The notes below the pieces were generated by a model. The model was not told the origin of the DNA. It worked only from the letters and a program-made list of their open reading frames with translations, and made no database searches. 64,000 nt of DNA. Source: Perkinsus marinus ATCC 50983 (Eukaryota; Perkinsozoa; Perkinsida; Perkinsidae). Position numbers and translations under genes: made by a program. Shown one piece after another: positions 35,937-45,479 of the stretch. Where the stretch lies: the NCBI RefSeq assembly GCF_000006405.1, contig NW_003215453.1:599019-663018 (forward strand), read 5' to 3'. How positions within the stretch are numbered: position 1 is the first letter of the stretch; each line of letters begins with the position of its first letter.

Positions 35937-36566
35937 CTAGTACTCGCTGGCCTTCTGCATTTGCTCCTTCACCCATCGATCTTCCTCCTGCTTGAACTCA
36001 TCGATGGTGGAGGCTGGGAAAGCACCTTGCCTGAAGCAGGACCATGCGACCTATTGCCTATGAATTTTGGGAATTCGGAGTAGCAAGTACATTTCAGAGG
36101 CTTACTAAACCCACTATAGTGTAATTATAACTACCTTGTTATAAATATGAATATTATTAAATTAATATATAGTTATTATTAACATATTATTATCCTTTTA
36201 TTAGATTTAAATACTAGTTTATTAGGTTAAATAACATAATACAGGAAGGGAGTTTTTTCGATACCCTTCGCAACAGATATTTCACGAGGGAGTTGTTCTA
36301 TTCGCTTGTTCGCTTACCAGCGGCCACGCATCTTTTGATTCTCCAACTCCCAGCTAGGCTCCCCCGACATGAAGTAACGATCTGAAAATAAGGGAACTCA
36401 TAAACGTCGTCGTGTCTTTTAGAGCGTCATAGACGAAGATGAAGTAGCTGATACTGTAAGCAAACGCGATGTTCAATGGACCCCTTTTGAGTTTCAAGAG
36501 AGCTCCCGAGAGTTTGATATTCGAAATTCTATCCTGAGAGCTCCCTTGAAGCTCATGCGAGATCAA
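35937..36566 (-). CDS. Small uncharacterised protein, 3' exons
   Basis: Exons 36381-36318 and 36030-35937 join in frame across an intron of about 290 nt: RYFMSGEPSWELENQKMRGR, W, QGAFPASTIDEFKQEEDRWV, KEQMQKASEY, stop. An upstream block to about 36566 (LLKLKRGPLNIAFAY) joins in frame if the donor GTATCA after 36455 is used. The C-terminus is charged and helical. The start codon was not found. An acidic plus-strand reading over 36427-36605 is probably a shadow. The intron at 36.1-36.25 kb is strikingly A/T-rich. Confidence 0.5.
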
Positions 36567-36605
36567 ATGAACAAGGCGAATGATTCACTCGTTGTGGCGA
36601 GTTGA

Positions 36606-37800
36606 ATATTTTTTAGTGGTAATATAATAACAACGATCAGAGCTCAGCGACATTAGAACCTATTAAGATCGTCACCTCTAAGCTCGCTGAGTGAATGATA
36701 AAGAACGCCATGGAAAGAGATTGTTCTGTTGCTGAATTATATACGCGGGGAAAAGCACTTTATGGGGGAATTCGTTGCAAATACTCGAAATTTAATTGTT
36801 AACAGACATCGAATTTTTATTTTGTAAACAGAGGGCATGAGTCAGGCGAGTTCGTTGTTTTACTGGTTTTCTTGTCGTAAGTGTAGCCGGCCTCAAGGAG
36901 AAACTCGTGTTGCTCGATCATGGTAAAGTGCAGCTAGCAGCAGCAGTAGCAACCCGTTGAGCAATTTCGTGGCGCGCGGTCATTTTCCCAGCGCAAGTCG
37001 ACGGTGCGATCGCGTTGACCTCTTGTGAGTTTCAAGGGCGCTATCAGGACCAAATTTTACAGGTGTAATACAATCCTGCGTGGGCTTTCGGAAACATAGC
37101 ACAATAGGGAATAGGGTATGTCTCCTAGTGAGGCGTAGTTCACTTCACTGGCGTCTCACCCGTTTCACGTTCATGTGGAAAACGTGATATGAAGTGAGTT
37201 TAGAACACTTAGTGAATTTCACAGGAGAAAATGATCTCATATTACGTGTTTTACGCGTTATTCACTGCTGCGTGTTTCTCGCGGGAAGTGAAATTATAAC
37301 TATTTTCTTCACCAGTGTTTTTCATACCATGGGTGAAACTCCAGTGTATGTTGATTATTAACCTTTTTTTTCTCAGGGTTGTCTGGTATTTTCATGCTAC
37401 CAATTCGAATAATCACAAACTTGTGATGCTATAAGGCGCTTCTGCGGCTGTTGAGGTATATTTAGAGTACAGACACCGCCGAAATAATTGTTATCATGCT
37501 CAACTGTTTCTGTTGTGTCAATTCTCCAACTCTTAACATGATTGCACTCCTTAGGAAGACCGGCTTTATAACAGGCAGAGACGGAAGGAATATAGGTGAT
37601 GATATTCGGTTATCGCAAAATGGAATTAGTCCCAAGTTTATCTTTATGAAGTTAGTGCCAGAGGTATTGTCATATTATTGGGCTGCTTTCACAGATCGAG
37701 TGAGATCACAAAATCAACTGCACAATTTCTTAATCAATTCCAGTGTGAAATGGCTTAGAGATTATCGAATTTCATCTTGTCCTCACTAGAACGCATCCCA
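36606..37800. other. Spacer with an expanded family A copy
   Basis: A family A element in inverted orientation spans about 37153-37342 (TCTCACCCGTTTCACGTTC ... CCATGGGTGAAACTCC) and is longer than usual by some 65 bp. A weak plus-strand open block lies at 37496-37789. Nothing else is supported. Confidence 0.45.
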
Positions 37801-38140
37801 TGTATTACAAGAGAATTCCGTCATTTACGGTACGATGTTGCTTGCTTATTGTTGTTTATTATGCAACCTGCATATTACAAGAGAGTTCCGTCATTTACGG
37901 TACGATGTTGCTTGCTTATTGTTGTTTATTATGCAACCTGCATATTATAAGAGAGTTCCGTCATTTACGGTACGATGTTGCTTGCTTATTGTTGTTTATT
38001 AAGCAACCTGCATATTATAAGAGAGTTCCGTCATTTACGGTACGATGTTGCTTGCTTATTGTTGTTTATTATGCAACCTGCATATTATAAGAGAGTTCCG
38101 TCATTTACGGTACGATGTTGCTTGCTTATCGTTGTTTAAT
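37801..38140 (+). repeat. 70-bp tandem array, 4.9 units, upstream of the PPCS gene
   Basis: GAGTTCCGTCATTTACGGTA recurs every 70 bp from about 37812. Units are almost identical, with single-base variants such as GAATTCC/GAGTTCC and TATTAC/TATTAT. The last unit decays 12 bp before the PPCS start codon at 38152. Because 70 is not a multiple of 3, it is unlikely to be coding. Confidence 0.95.
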
Positions 38141-38151
38141 TTTCCTTCGTA

Positions 38152-39588
38152 ATGGCTGACTCTGAACGTTTGTCTGAATTCGTTTCTCGAGCCGTAAAGG
38201 ATCCCCAAGCTCGGCTGGTGGTCATCAGTAGTGGCGGCACTACAGTAGCGTTGGAGAGACGCACTGTGAGGTAAGTCCCCATTCGAGAGTGTTGACGGTT
38301 TTTATGGTGTGATAAACTGGGGTGATAGACAGCGCAGTTCTATTCCTCTTCCAATTTGAATAGATTTTTGGACAACTTCTCCACGGGTAACCGAGGAGCT
38401 GGGATGGTCGAGGCTTTCTTGATGAGAAACGAGCAACAATCATTTAAGAAATATTATGTAGTTTACTTTCATCGCAAAGGTGAGCTTCTTGGGTGTTCGT
38501 TGTTGATTACAAATCAGGTGGTAGTTGCGCTATGCCTTTCGTGCGACATCTGCCTGATGCTGGCCAACAGCTAGAGCTGTTGAGTCAGGGAGTTCACTCG
38601 GTTGAGTTCGACTCTTATATACAGGTGAAAACTCATCGAAAAATATGTTCGCTTCCTTGGCTGCCTCATTAATTATAGGAGCTTTTCGGATAGGAATGTA
38701 CAAAAACCGTGTGTGAATTTTCAGGGAACTCCTCAAAATTATAATATTGTCATGAACACACGTACATGACTGTTTGTCAATGACTCACGTTCCTATACCG
38801 CATGGAGAGTTCGGCATCGGCGTTTTCAGGCGCACCCTTCACAAGAAGTTTTGAGGCGATATCTCCTCTCCGTCACCTTTACCAGTGTTACTGAGTAATG
38901 CAACTATAAACGCTTTCGAAAACATGTGCATGAAATTGTTCGGGACTCTCGAGTTTTGGGATACCTGCTTCGTACTGTCTGTAGGTACTTGAGCTCTCTA
39001 GAAAAGATCTCTAAAGAAGTTAGCTCACTAGGTCCGCGAGCAGCACTCGTTTTAGCAGCCGCCGTGTCGGACTTCTACGTCCCAATGGATGAGATGCCAG
39101 AGAATAAGATTCAGAGTGGAGCTCATCAAGATACTGGACTCACGTTGCGACTAAAGGCAGTGCCGAAGGTTCTGGGGCGCATCACAGGCGAATGGTGTCC
39201 GAGAGCGCTCGTAAGTTGGCGTTGTAGGTGATGGGAAGTACGGTGGTCTCAGGTGGTGTCATTCAAGTTGGAGACTGATGCTGATATACTCTTTGAGAAA
39301 GCACGTGGAGCGATTAGGAGATATGGTGTTGACGCTGTCGTTGCGAATGTTTTAGAGGTAGCAGTTGTAGGTCGCGGGTTCGATCCCCGCGTTGGGCGAG
39401 TTGTCGAGTTGAGGTTTTTATTACGTTCAGACGCGCTATCAGAAGCTTTGGATCGTTAAGGGTGGGAAACATAGCGATGATTCTGGTCATGAGTATACGG
39501 CAGAGCTTATCACCAAGCCGGACTCCGGGGGTGAGTGCATTCGACTGCCCATCCATTGGTCATAGCGCGATCATTGAAATGGCGATGA
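38152..39588 (+). CDS. PPCS: Phosphopantothenate--cysteine ligase
   Basis: Eight exons: 38152-38270, 38364-38479, 38518-38624, 38830-38894, 38985-39210, 39253-39357, 39431-39530 and probably 39566-39588, for about 286 aa (human PPCS is 311). Every join through exon 7 keeps frame. Landmarks: LVVISSGGTTVALERRTVRF, LDNFSTGNRGAGMVEAFL, then AAAVSDFYVPMDEMPENKIQ, VSFKLETDADILFEKA and VVANVLETRYQKLW. The enzyme joins 4'-phosphopantothenate and cysteine using a nucleoside triphosphate, the second step of coenzyme A synthesis. It is the stand-alone eukaryotic form, not a fusion with the decarboxylase. The intron 39358-39430 holds a tRNA T-arm-like motif, and the intron after exon 3 holds a degenerate family B copy. 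Only the last exon is uncertain. Confidence 0.95.
39371..39402 (+). other. tRNA T-arm-like motif inside PPCS intron 6
   Basis: AGGTCGCGGGTTCGATCCCC continues CGCGTTGGGCG. A five-base-pair T-stem with a TTCGATC loop forms perfectly. The 73-nt intron is fixed on both sides by conserved protein sequence (VVANVLE before, TRYQKLW after), so the motif is certainly intronic. The acceptor TTTTTATTACGTTCAG follows 28 nt later. Confidence 0.85.
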
Positions 39589-40035
39589 CGGGCATCCGAA
39601 ACAGTAACGATGATATGTTAGCGAGATCGCCATGAAGTTATGAATAGAATGTGTGTGTATCTCGTCGGTGATGGAAACATTGGTGTTTTATTAGATATTG
39701 AAGACGTGTTGGTTGAAGGTCTCGAGAGGCTTCACGATACTCATATAGATTGTTTCTCGCAGTGAACTTCTGTTGACAACTTCTGTTTCCTCCGAATTGG
39801 TCCTTGTTTTGAAGACTGGTTCGGTTCTGTTATCAGCCTAGTGAAGTGTGATACTCCTAGCGTGATGTACTGGTGATCTTGGACGACCCATTCTTCTGGC
39901 CTTGTTTCGAATCCTCGGATGTCACCGACAGGAGGGCCAAGATGTTCCCAACAATCAGGAGATGAATGGGAGTATCACCAAGTGGATTGGTACTCTCGTA
40001 CTGATCCTCTTAGCTAATTATTAGCTCTCTTTAGG

Positions 40036-40946
40036 TACAGGCGAATGGTGCGAGATGCAAAATTGCGGAATGCGTGCCAGAGTGACTGTTTTCTCGACCT
40101 CATGCGGGAGTACGAGCGACGCCGTTGTGTGCAAGGCAACACGGCGCTGGCAGAGATTGTACCAAATCGGCTTGTGAGTCGGCGAGATCGTGAGGCACTA
40201 TCTGTGTTATACGTGGCGGAGATGGACCTTTTGTTCAGGTGGTCAAGCGGCAAGCATGGAATCGTCGGAGTCTGCCGCGAGCGTGCATGTGACGGAAGCG
40301 ATTAACCAGAAGAATGAGGCGATGACGATGTTGCTGAGGGACCTCCAAGAGGAGATAAGGAGTCGAGATTCCGAGCTGGCTCAGACTCGACTCGAGCTCG
40401 CGGCGAGAATAGAGGAAAACTCTAAACTAATGGCTCAAGGTATGTGTGTTCTGATATCTGAGGGCTTCGCGCTACATGACACTCTGCATATTGCATGCTT
40501 TGATCATGGATGCCGACGGAATAGACATTGTGCTGTAGACCGCCATGGCCAACCAACACCGTTCGCTTGAGCAGACGTAGTGTGATCTGGGATATGACTT
40601 GGATCCGTGAACATTTGAGTCGAATTTCTGAGCACAGTCGATGGAGGGTTCTGATTGTTGCTTCTCGCGCCGAGAGAAGCGTTCAAAGATGATATTCTCG
40701 ATGCTGTTCGAAACATGGCCTCAATTGTTTTCACGATAATTTTCGTCAGGCGAATCCCTGGAGGCGGCAGTCGAATTCAAATCCAATGAGATAACGCGTA
40801 TGCGGGAAGAAGTGGAAGCGTTGAATGAACAACTGGACTTTCTAAAGAAGTGCGGTTTTGGGGACGAGTGGACTCTCGTTGACTATGAGGAGGCTCAGCC
40901 TGCATCATCAACTGACCAAGGCGATGGGGAGGTTGGCGCGTCCTAG
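40036..40946 (+). CDS. Coiled-coil protein, 3' exons
   Basis: Exons at about 40036-40236 (YRRMVRDAKLRNACQSDCFL), 40239-40439 (LLRDLQEEIRSRDSELAQTR, then LELAARIEENSKLMAQ) and 40750-40946, ending at TAG (EITRMREEVEALNEQLDFLK, KKCGFGDEWTLVDYEEAQ, acidic tail). The join 40439/40750 keeps frame. Clear heptad pattern; function unknown. The 5' end was not found. Confidence 0.6.
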
Positions 40947-41815
40947 TTAGGACCTGCCGTTTCAGGTTTCAGGATATCAGAGGACCTCTCGCTCGGATTC
41001 AAAAAGCATGACGTCGGCATTATGTTGAAATTATAATTTGTACCATTGACTATTTTTGGACTTTCATGTGGTGTCGCGTCAGTGAAGCGTGAGTTGCTCT
41101 CGAAGACATGCGCTTATCGAGCTTCTTTTCATGCTATAGAGAATCTTCAAACTAGTCTCAACTGATTTGGGAAGGCGAGCGTCTGCGGATACGAACTTAT
41201 AAAATGGTTTCGTGGGTTCGGATTGTGTGAACGTCGGAGCGATATACAAATCAGCGCGTTCTTACGAGCAACCCATTAGATGGGTCCCATTTGCATTACT
41301 AGAGTGACGATTGGGATTTCCGCGAAATTCCAAGTCCTTACATTTCTCGAAAATAATTTCCGAGGATATCATTTGCTGGCGACATGTAGTCAGAATCTTC
41401 GAGCGCAACAAAGCTTCCAATACATATATCTATATAGTTCACATATGGACACACTGTGGTATCGAAATCGGTCCGTGACCGATGATCATTTGCATCTCCA
41501 GACCAGGATGAGATGCCACCGGACCGCTCGTCGGACTCCGGTGGCAATCTCTTCCGCTTCCCCATAATATAGCCCTCCCTTCCCCACAAATGACTTGACT
41601 GCGTAACTCGAAGCTAGGTGAACAGAGCTATGATTTGACTCTTATAACCGACGATATGGTCGCTGACTGCTTCAACGATATGAGTGTGTGAAAATAAGCA
41701 GAACAGAAGCCCCCATCAGTAAAATAAGTTTATGCCTCCCAAGCTCGTCAGAACAATCCGAGCTCATGATTCAGAACTGTGGGAAGCATGGGACATAGAG
41801 AAAATATCGATGAGA
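40947..41815. other. Stretch without a recognised gene
   Basis: Small open blocks on both strands at 41280-41590, none with convincing splice partners. No repeats recognised. Confidence 0.4.
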
Positions 41816-42565
41816 CTAGACTTTATCGTTGAATTCGTATATCTTACGTTTGACAAGGCGTTCCTTGCCACCCACAACCCCATGTATTGTTATGTCGTGG
41901 TAACTATAAAAGTTCCAGAGTTGGGTAGTAATTGATTCACCGGTAACGACGTACCTTACCGACATGTTTAGAGTATCATTTCTAAGAACTGTAGTAGTTG
42001 ACCTGATGTAATGAGTTCCGCCAACTGTACTTACGAAGGCAACGCCATTGCTAATACCACCCGCATCAATCGAGCCCCCTCCGGGGACGACCACGTGAAC
42101 ATCCATGCGTATAGGGAAGTGCAGTGCCATACCATGCTCATGACGGATTCCACCAGACTTAGAGTATCTTGGAATCGTCAAAATCGTCCTCACTCCTATT
42201 CCATATGGTAGGCTGAGCTCCTTTTCACTCCGGCCATCCGCCCAAACACCAACATCCGAGGGCTTTCCATCCGAGAAGCCGACTCCGATCTCCACGGTAG
42301 CAAAATGATAGGGAGATAAGTTGCTGTTGCCGATGAGGCACCCACCATTTCTTTGATGAGGACCTTTCAAAATGTATAAGCAGTATGACCCATTAAGTGA
42401 TCCATGAGGTCCCAAACAACGGTGAGGATTCTCTGCTTCGACTTGCAGATGCCTGGAGACTCCTATGCGATTGGGAACTGGTGGGCTAACATCAGTACTG
42501 TTCACTTTGGAGGCACCGACGTAAGCCGAGATGAAGATATGAACCAGAATAGTGAGGACAGACAT
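41816..42565 (-). CDS. Secreted or membrane-targeted uncharacterised protein, 249 aa
   Basis: A single uninterrupted frame from the ATG at 42565, unusual here because neighbours are finely split by introns. The N-terminus is a signal peptide (MSVLTILVHIFISAYVGA, cleavage perhaps after GASK). The rest is beta-rich by composition, with Gly-rich segments (VVPGGGSIDAGGISNGVAFV), two Cys pairs near residues 50-75 and several N-glycosylation sequons (NST, NGS, NDT, NMS). Not recognised; possibly a lineage-specific secreted or surface protein. Confidence 0.65.
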   Translation of the reverse strand: MSVLTILVHIFISAYVGASKVNSTDVSPPVPNRIGVSRHLQVEAENPHRCLGPHGSLNGSYCLYILKGPHQRNGGCLIGNSNLSPYHFATVEIGVGFSDGKPSDVGVWADGRSEKELSLPYGIGVRTILTIPRYSKSGGIRHEHGMALHFPIRMDVHVVVPGGGSIDAGGISNGVAFVSTVGGTHYIRSTTTVLRNDTLNMSVRYVVTGESITTQLWNFYSYHDITIHGVVGGKERLVKRKIYEFNDKV

Positions 42566-43651
42566 GGAGAATATCTTAAATACAATTTGGCGTTTTGTGT
42601 ATCCCTACCAACCTCTGGACAATCGTAAGGACATTGTTATGATGCTGAGTTTGTCATCAGGAGATGTTTTCAGCTTGCTACCAAAGTCTAATCACATCCT
42701 TATTTTACCAAAGGAAAAGATCCCAGAAGTCTCCCTCATTGCGGAGCCCTTCTGCTCTACTAAAATCGATTAACTCGCGTACTTCACGTAAAACGCTACC
42801 AATGAACAGGATTCCGCACACACTTGTACAGCATGAACTTGTCACAAACCGTACACGGATAGATCAACTGTAAGGAAATAAAGAAAGGAAGACATACAGA
42901 AATCCTGTCATAGAATCACCGTTGGAGGCGGCTACTCAGATCTTCGTAGTGTCACCTTCACGCGCGGCAACATGCGTGTTTACGTGGCCCGACAGACAGG
43001 CGTTTTCTCATAGCATCCCCGACCCAGGACGACAATCTTCTGGTCACAGAAACTTCATCGTCTAGTGCTTGTTAGCAGCCAACTGACTCATCAACTTAGG
43101 GGTGTTCTCATTGCACTCACTCGTAGGTCCGGCCCTGGAAATGTAATCAGCGCACAATCTATTTCACGCTACACGGCTATGTGTGGACTGATTCGCTCCA
43201 AATCATGCTGGAGTCAATCTTTCAAGTCGTCGATGCTAATGAGGCGAGTAGATGAGATATCAGACAATACTCACTTGCGGCCGACATGCTTGGTGGGAGT
43301 GCCAACAGCCAATATGCAAGACTCTTAATGTGAGCGTGTTGTTCATTTGAAGCATGTGTGCTTGACCGAGCTTCGATAGTTTGCCTGAGTTGTGCCTCAA
43401 GGAGTCCAGTTTCACATGAACCCAGCACTGACTGTGAATGTTTTCTGTTCAACTGATTGACTCGGAAGAAGAGCACAACACCAAATTGTAGTAAAAATAC
43501 CATATTCGGCAATACAGACGATATGGCTCGTCAAACAATGGTGCATTATCCATCAAGTTCATATGGAGATCGGGGACAACAATAAAGAGAGACCAGGGGC
43601 GTAAAAACTACCAGACAATTACGACTTGCTCTGACCCTGAAGATATGGAAA

Positions 43652-43700
<49 letters not shown>

Positions 43701-43788
43701 CTAACATTCACGGTATGGGAGAGAAATGAGCAAATAGTCAGCGACATGTGTTGCGACGATATGAAAGTCTCTGGAAATTCTTTGTTTT
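42566..43788. other. Spacer with ATC microsatellite
   Basis: About 16 perfect (ATC)n units at 43652-43700. A family B terminal fragment spans about 43731-43805 and overlaps the end of the RING gene. Between 42.6 and 43.6 kb there are only weak open blocks. Confidence 0.6.
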
Positions 43789-44437
43789 TCATACACAACA
43801 TATTTTCCGACACTTTACCTTCATTTTTTCCAATCCTGGTGGCGACGGTACCGGTGGGGCCCTAGCCTGCCGAGTGAAAGGAGCCTCGATTCCCTGTATC
43901 GAAGTGTCATACACTCTTCCAATGCGAACCTATCGCGAATTATCACATGTTACAAACAACAAAAACAGCGCTCACAAGCTGGCCGATTTCAGTTCGGCAT
44001 TTTGGGCAACAACTGCCACCAACTGCTTCGTTGCTCGCTATGTGAACCGCACAGGACTGGCAAATTCCCGCGTGGCCGCAGGGTAAAACAACCTATCACA
44101 AACTGATATCATTCGTCAACTCTACGGCGAGGACGATGTGGAAGAATATGCACATGGTCAACTATGCGTCGTCGGTGATAATGTGAAAATTCTGGCGAAA
44201 TTTTGGGAGATTGTCGTTGACTCGTATACATTTCAACCCGATTTCATATGTAAACTTCTATAGCTAGTAAGAGAACTCCCGAGCTCAGCAGAGAGGAGCA
44301 AAAATGTCATCATCAACACTGCTCGATTAGCTGACCATGTCCCCTGGATTATCCAGACACACAGAGCACGGCGCGATAGTAGTCGCCTTCACTTCGCCGT
44401 TCACAGCCACAACACCGATTACATCGTCCAAAATTAT
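43789..44437 (-). CDS. RING-finger protein (C3HC4), probable E3 ubiquitin ligase
   Basis: Three joined exons on the minus strand, 44437-44336, 44092-43976 and 43893-43789, all in frame, with stop TGA. The RING is complete: CSVCLDNPGDM, VVLPCGHAGICQSCAVH, GGSCCPKCRTEIGQL, followed by a Pro-rich tail (ARAPPVPSPPGLEKMK). The C-X2-C ... C-X-H-X3-C-X2-C ... C-X2-C spacing fits C3HC4 RINGs of the GHAGIC.SC type, which bind E2 enzymes. Earlier exons lie upstream to about 44.75 kb (VACDVCHAVQP and NVFVCETCRSVN, two more CX2C pairs) but their joins were not resolved. The intron 44093-44335 holds a full family B MITE. The last nine codons and the stop seem to come from a MITE end. Confidence 0.85.
44139..44312 (-). 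repeat. Family B MITE inside a RING-gene intron
   Basis: On the plus strand it starts GTGGAAGAATATGCACATGG and ends CCGAGCTCAGCAGAGAGG. It occupies most of the intron between the two RING exons, which splice correctly around it. Confidence 0.7.
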
Positions 44438-44799
44438 CTACAACAACACTTTTTGCAGAGACCACAATCAGCACACTCACATTGGGGTCAGGGACGGTAC
44501 TCAATCTGCGTTCTCCTGATACCATATATACTCTATTCACTGACCGACATGTTTCGCATACAAAAACGTTAGCGTTGGGCCTGACGAACAACGCGATGAA
44601 AGTTTATTCGATTTACCAGTGTGGTTACTGTAGTGGTTGAACTGCGTGACAGACGTCACAAGCGACCTGATCTGAGACGATTTTTGTTTCCTTTTTCTTC
44701 GATTTCGTTCTTCTCCCACAAATTGGAGAACAAGACAGTTTACTCCCCATAACGATACTACAATCACACGTAAATTGAAAATGTCACAAACAAACAAAA

Positions 44800-45479
44800 C
44801 ACATTACAAGTTTGGGGAAAAAGTGATCATCTAAACACCTGCTATATAAGACAGGAACGTAGACCATGCGTCGGGCCTATCCATAACTGAACGAATAATT
44901 AATATGAGTACACCGCTGAGTTTTCTCTGAACGTAATATCCCCAGTGGGAGCCTCCCACAACGCCGACGTCTGCGAAAACATTGTAAATCGTTCAACACT
45001 ACTTCGAAAGGGGAATCCCGTGGCGAACATATCACTGAAAAGTGTGACCAAAATCGACGTTAAGCCAGAGGGTTGGATTCGCTCGTTGTGCTCGCTTTAA
45101 CATGTTCTCGAACCTAACAGAACGTTTTTACCCGAGTTAAAACGACGCAATTCAATTACAAATGCCGCTATAGCTCCCAGCGCCCTTCGGGGAGCTTCCG
45201 ATTCGCTCGTACAAAACGCAAACAGCTGGAAGCAATGTACCTTGGTAAAATAACTAATAAAGATAAATTCGGACGAGTATCACACGAGACCTCACGACAA
45301 TACACTATATAGTGTTTTACATTTTTGTTTTGCCACTCGTGTTTGGACATGTGGTTTCGATGAGAAATGAATAACAGAGTGTGAACAATTCTTCCCCATC
45401 GTTTTGCTTGTCAAAATGTCAGCCGAACTCAAATTTCGTGTTTTTACCCAAGTAAAAACGCTCAAATTTAGAACGGTCA
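44800..45479. other. Intergenic spacer
   Basis: Between the RING gene's 5' region and the 3' end of the hydrolase gene. I see no exon, repeat or RNA gene. It may hold the RING gene promoter. Confidence 0.4.

Noticed and set aside
36427-36605. Plus-strand acidic terminal exon
   Set aside because: The minus-strand reading of the same bases joins in frame to two further exons with good splice sites, so the plus reading is likely a shadow.
37800-38090. 96-codon frame over the 70-bp array
   Set aside because: The unit length is not a multiple of three and the frame only reflects lack of stops in the repeat.
39371-39402. A functional tRNA gene in the PPCS intron
   Set aside because: Only the T-arm is present; the 73-nt intron has no A-box, D-arm or pairing acceptor stem.
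43652-43700. Poly-Asp coding tract
   Set aside because: It is an (ATC)n microsatellite with no supporting exon around it.
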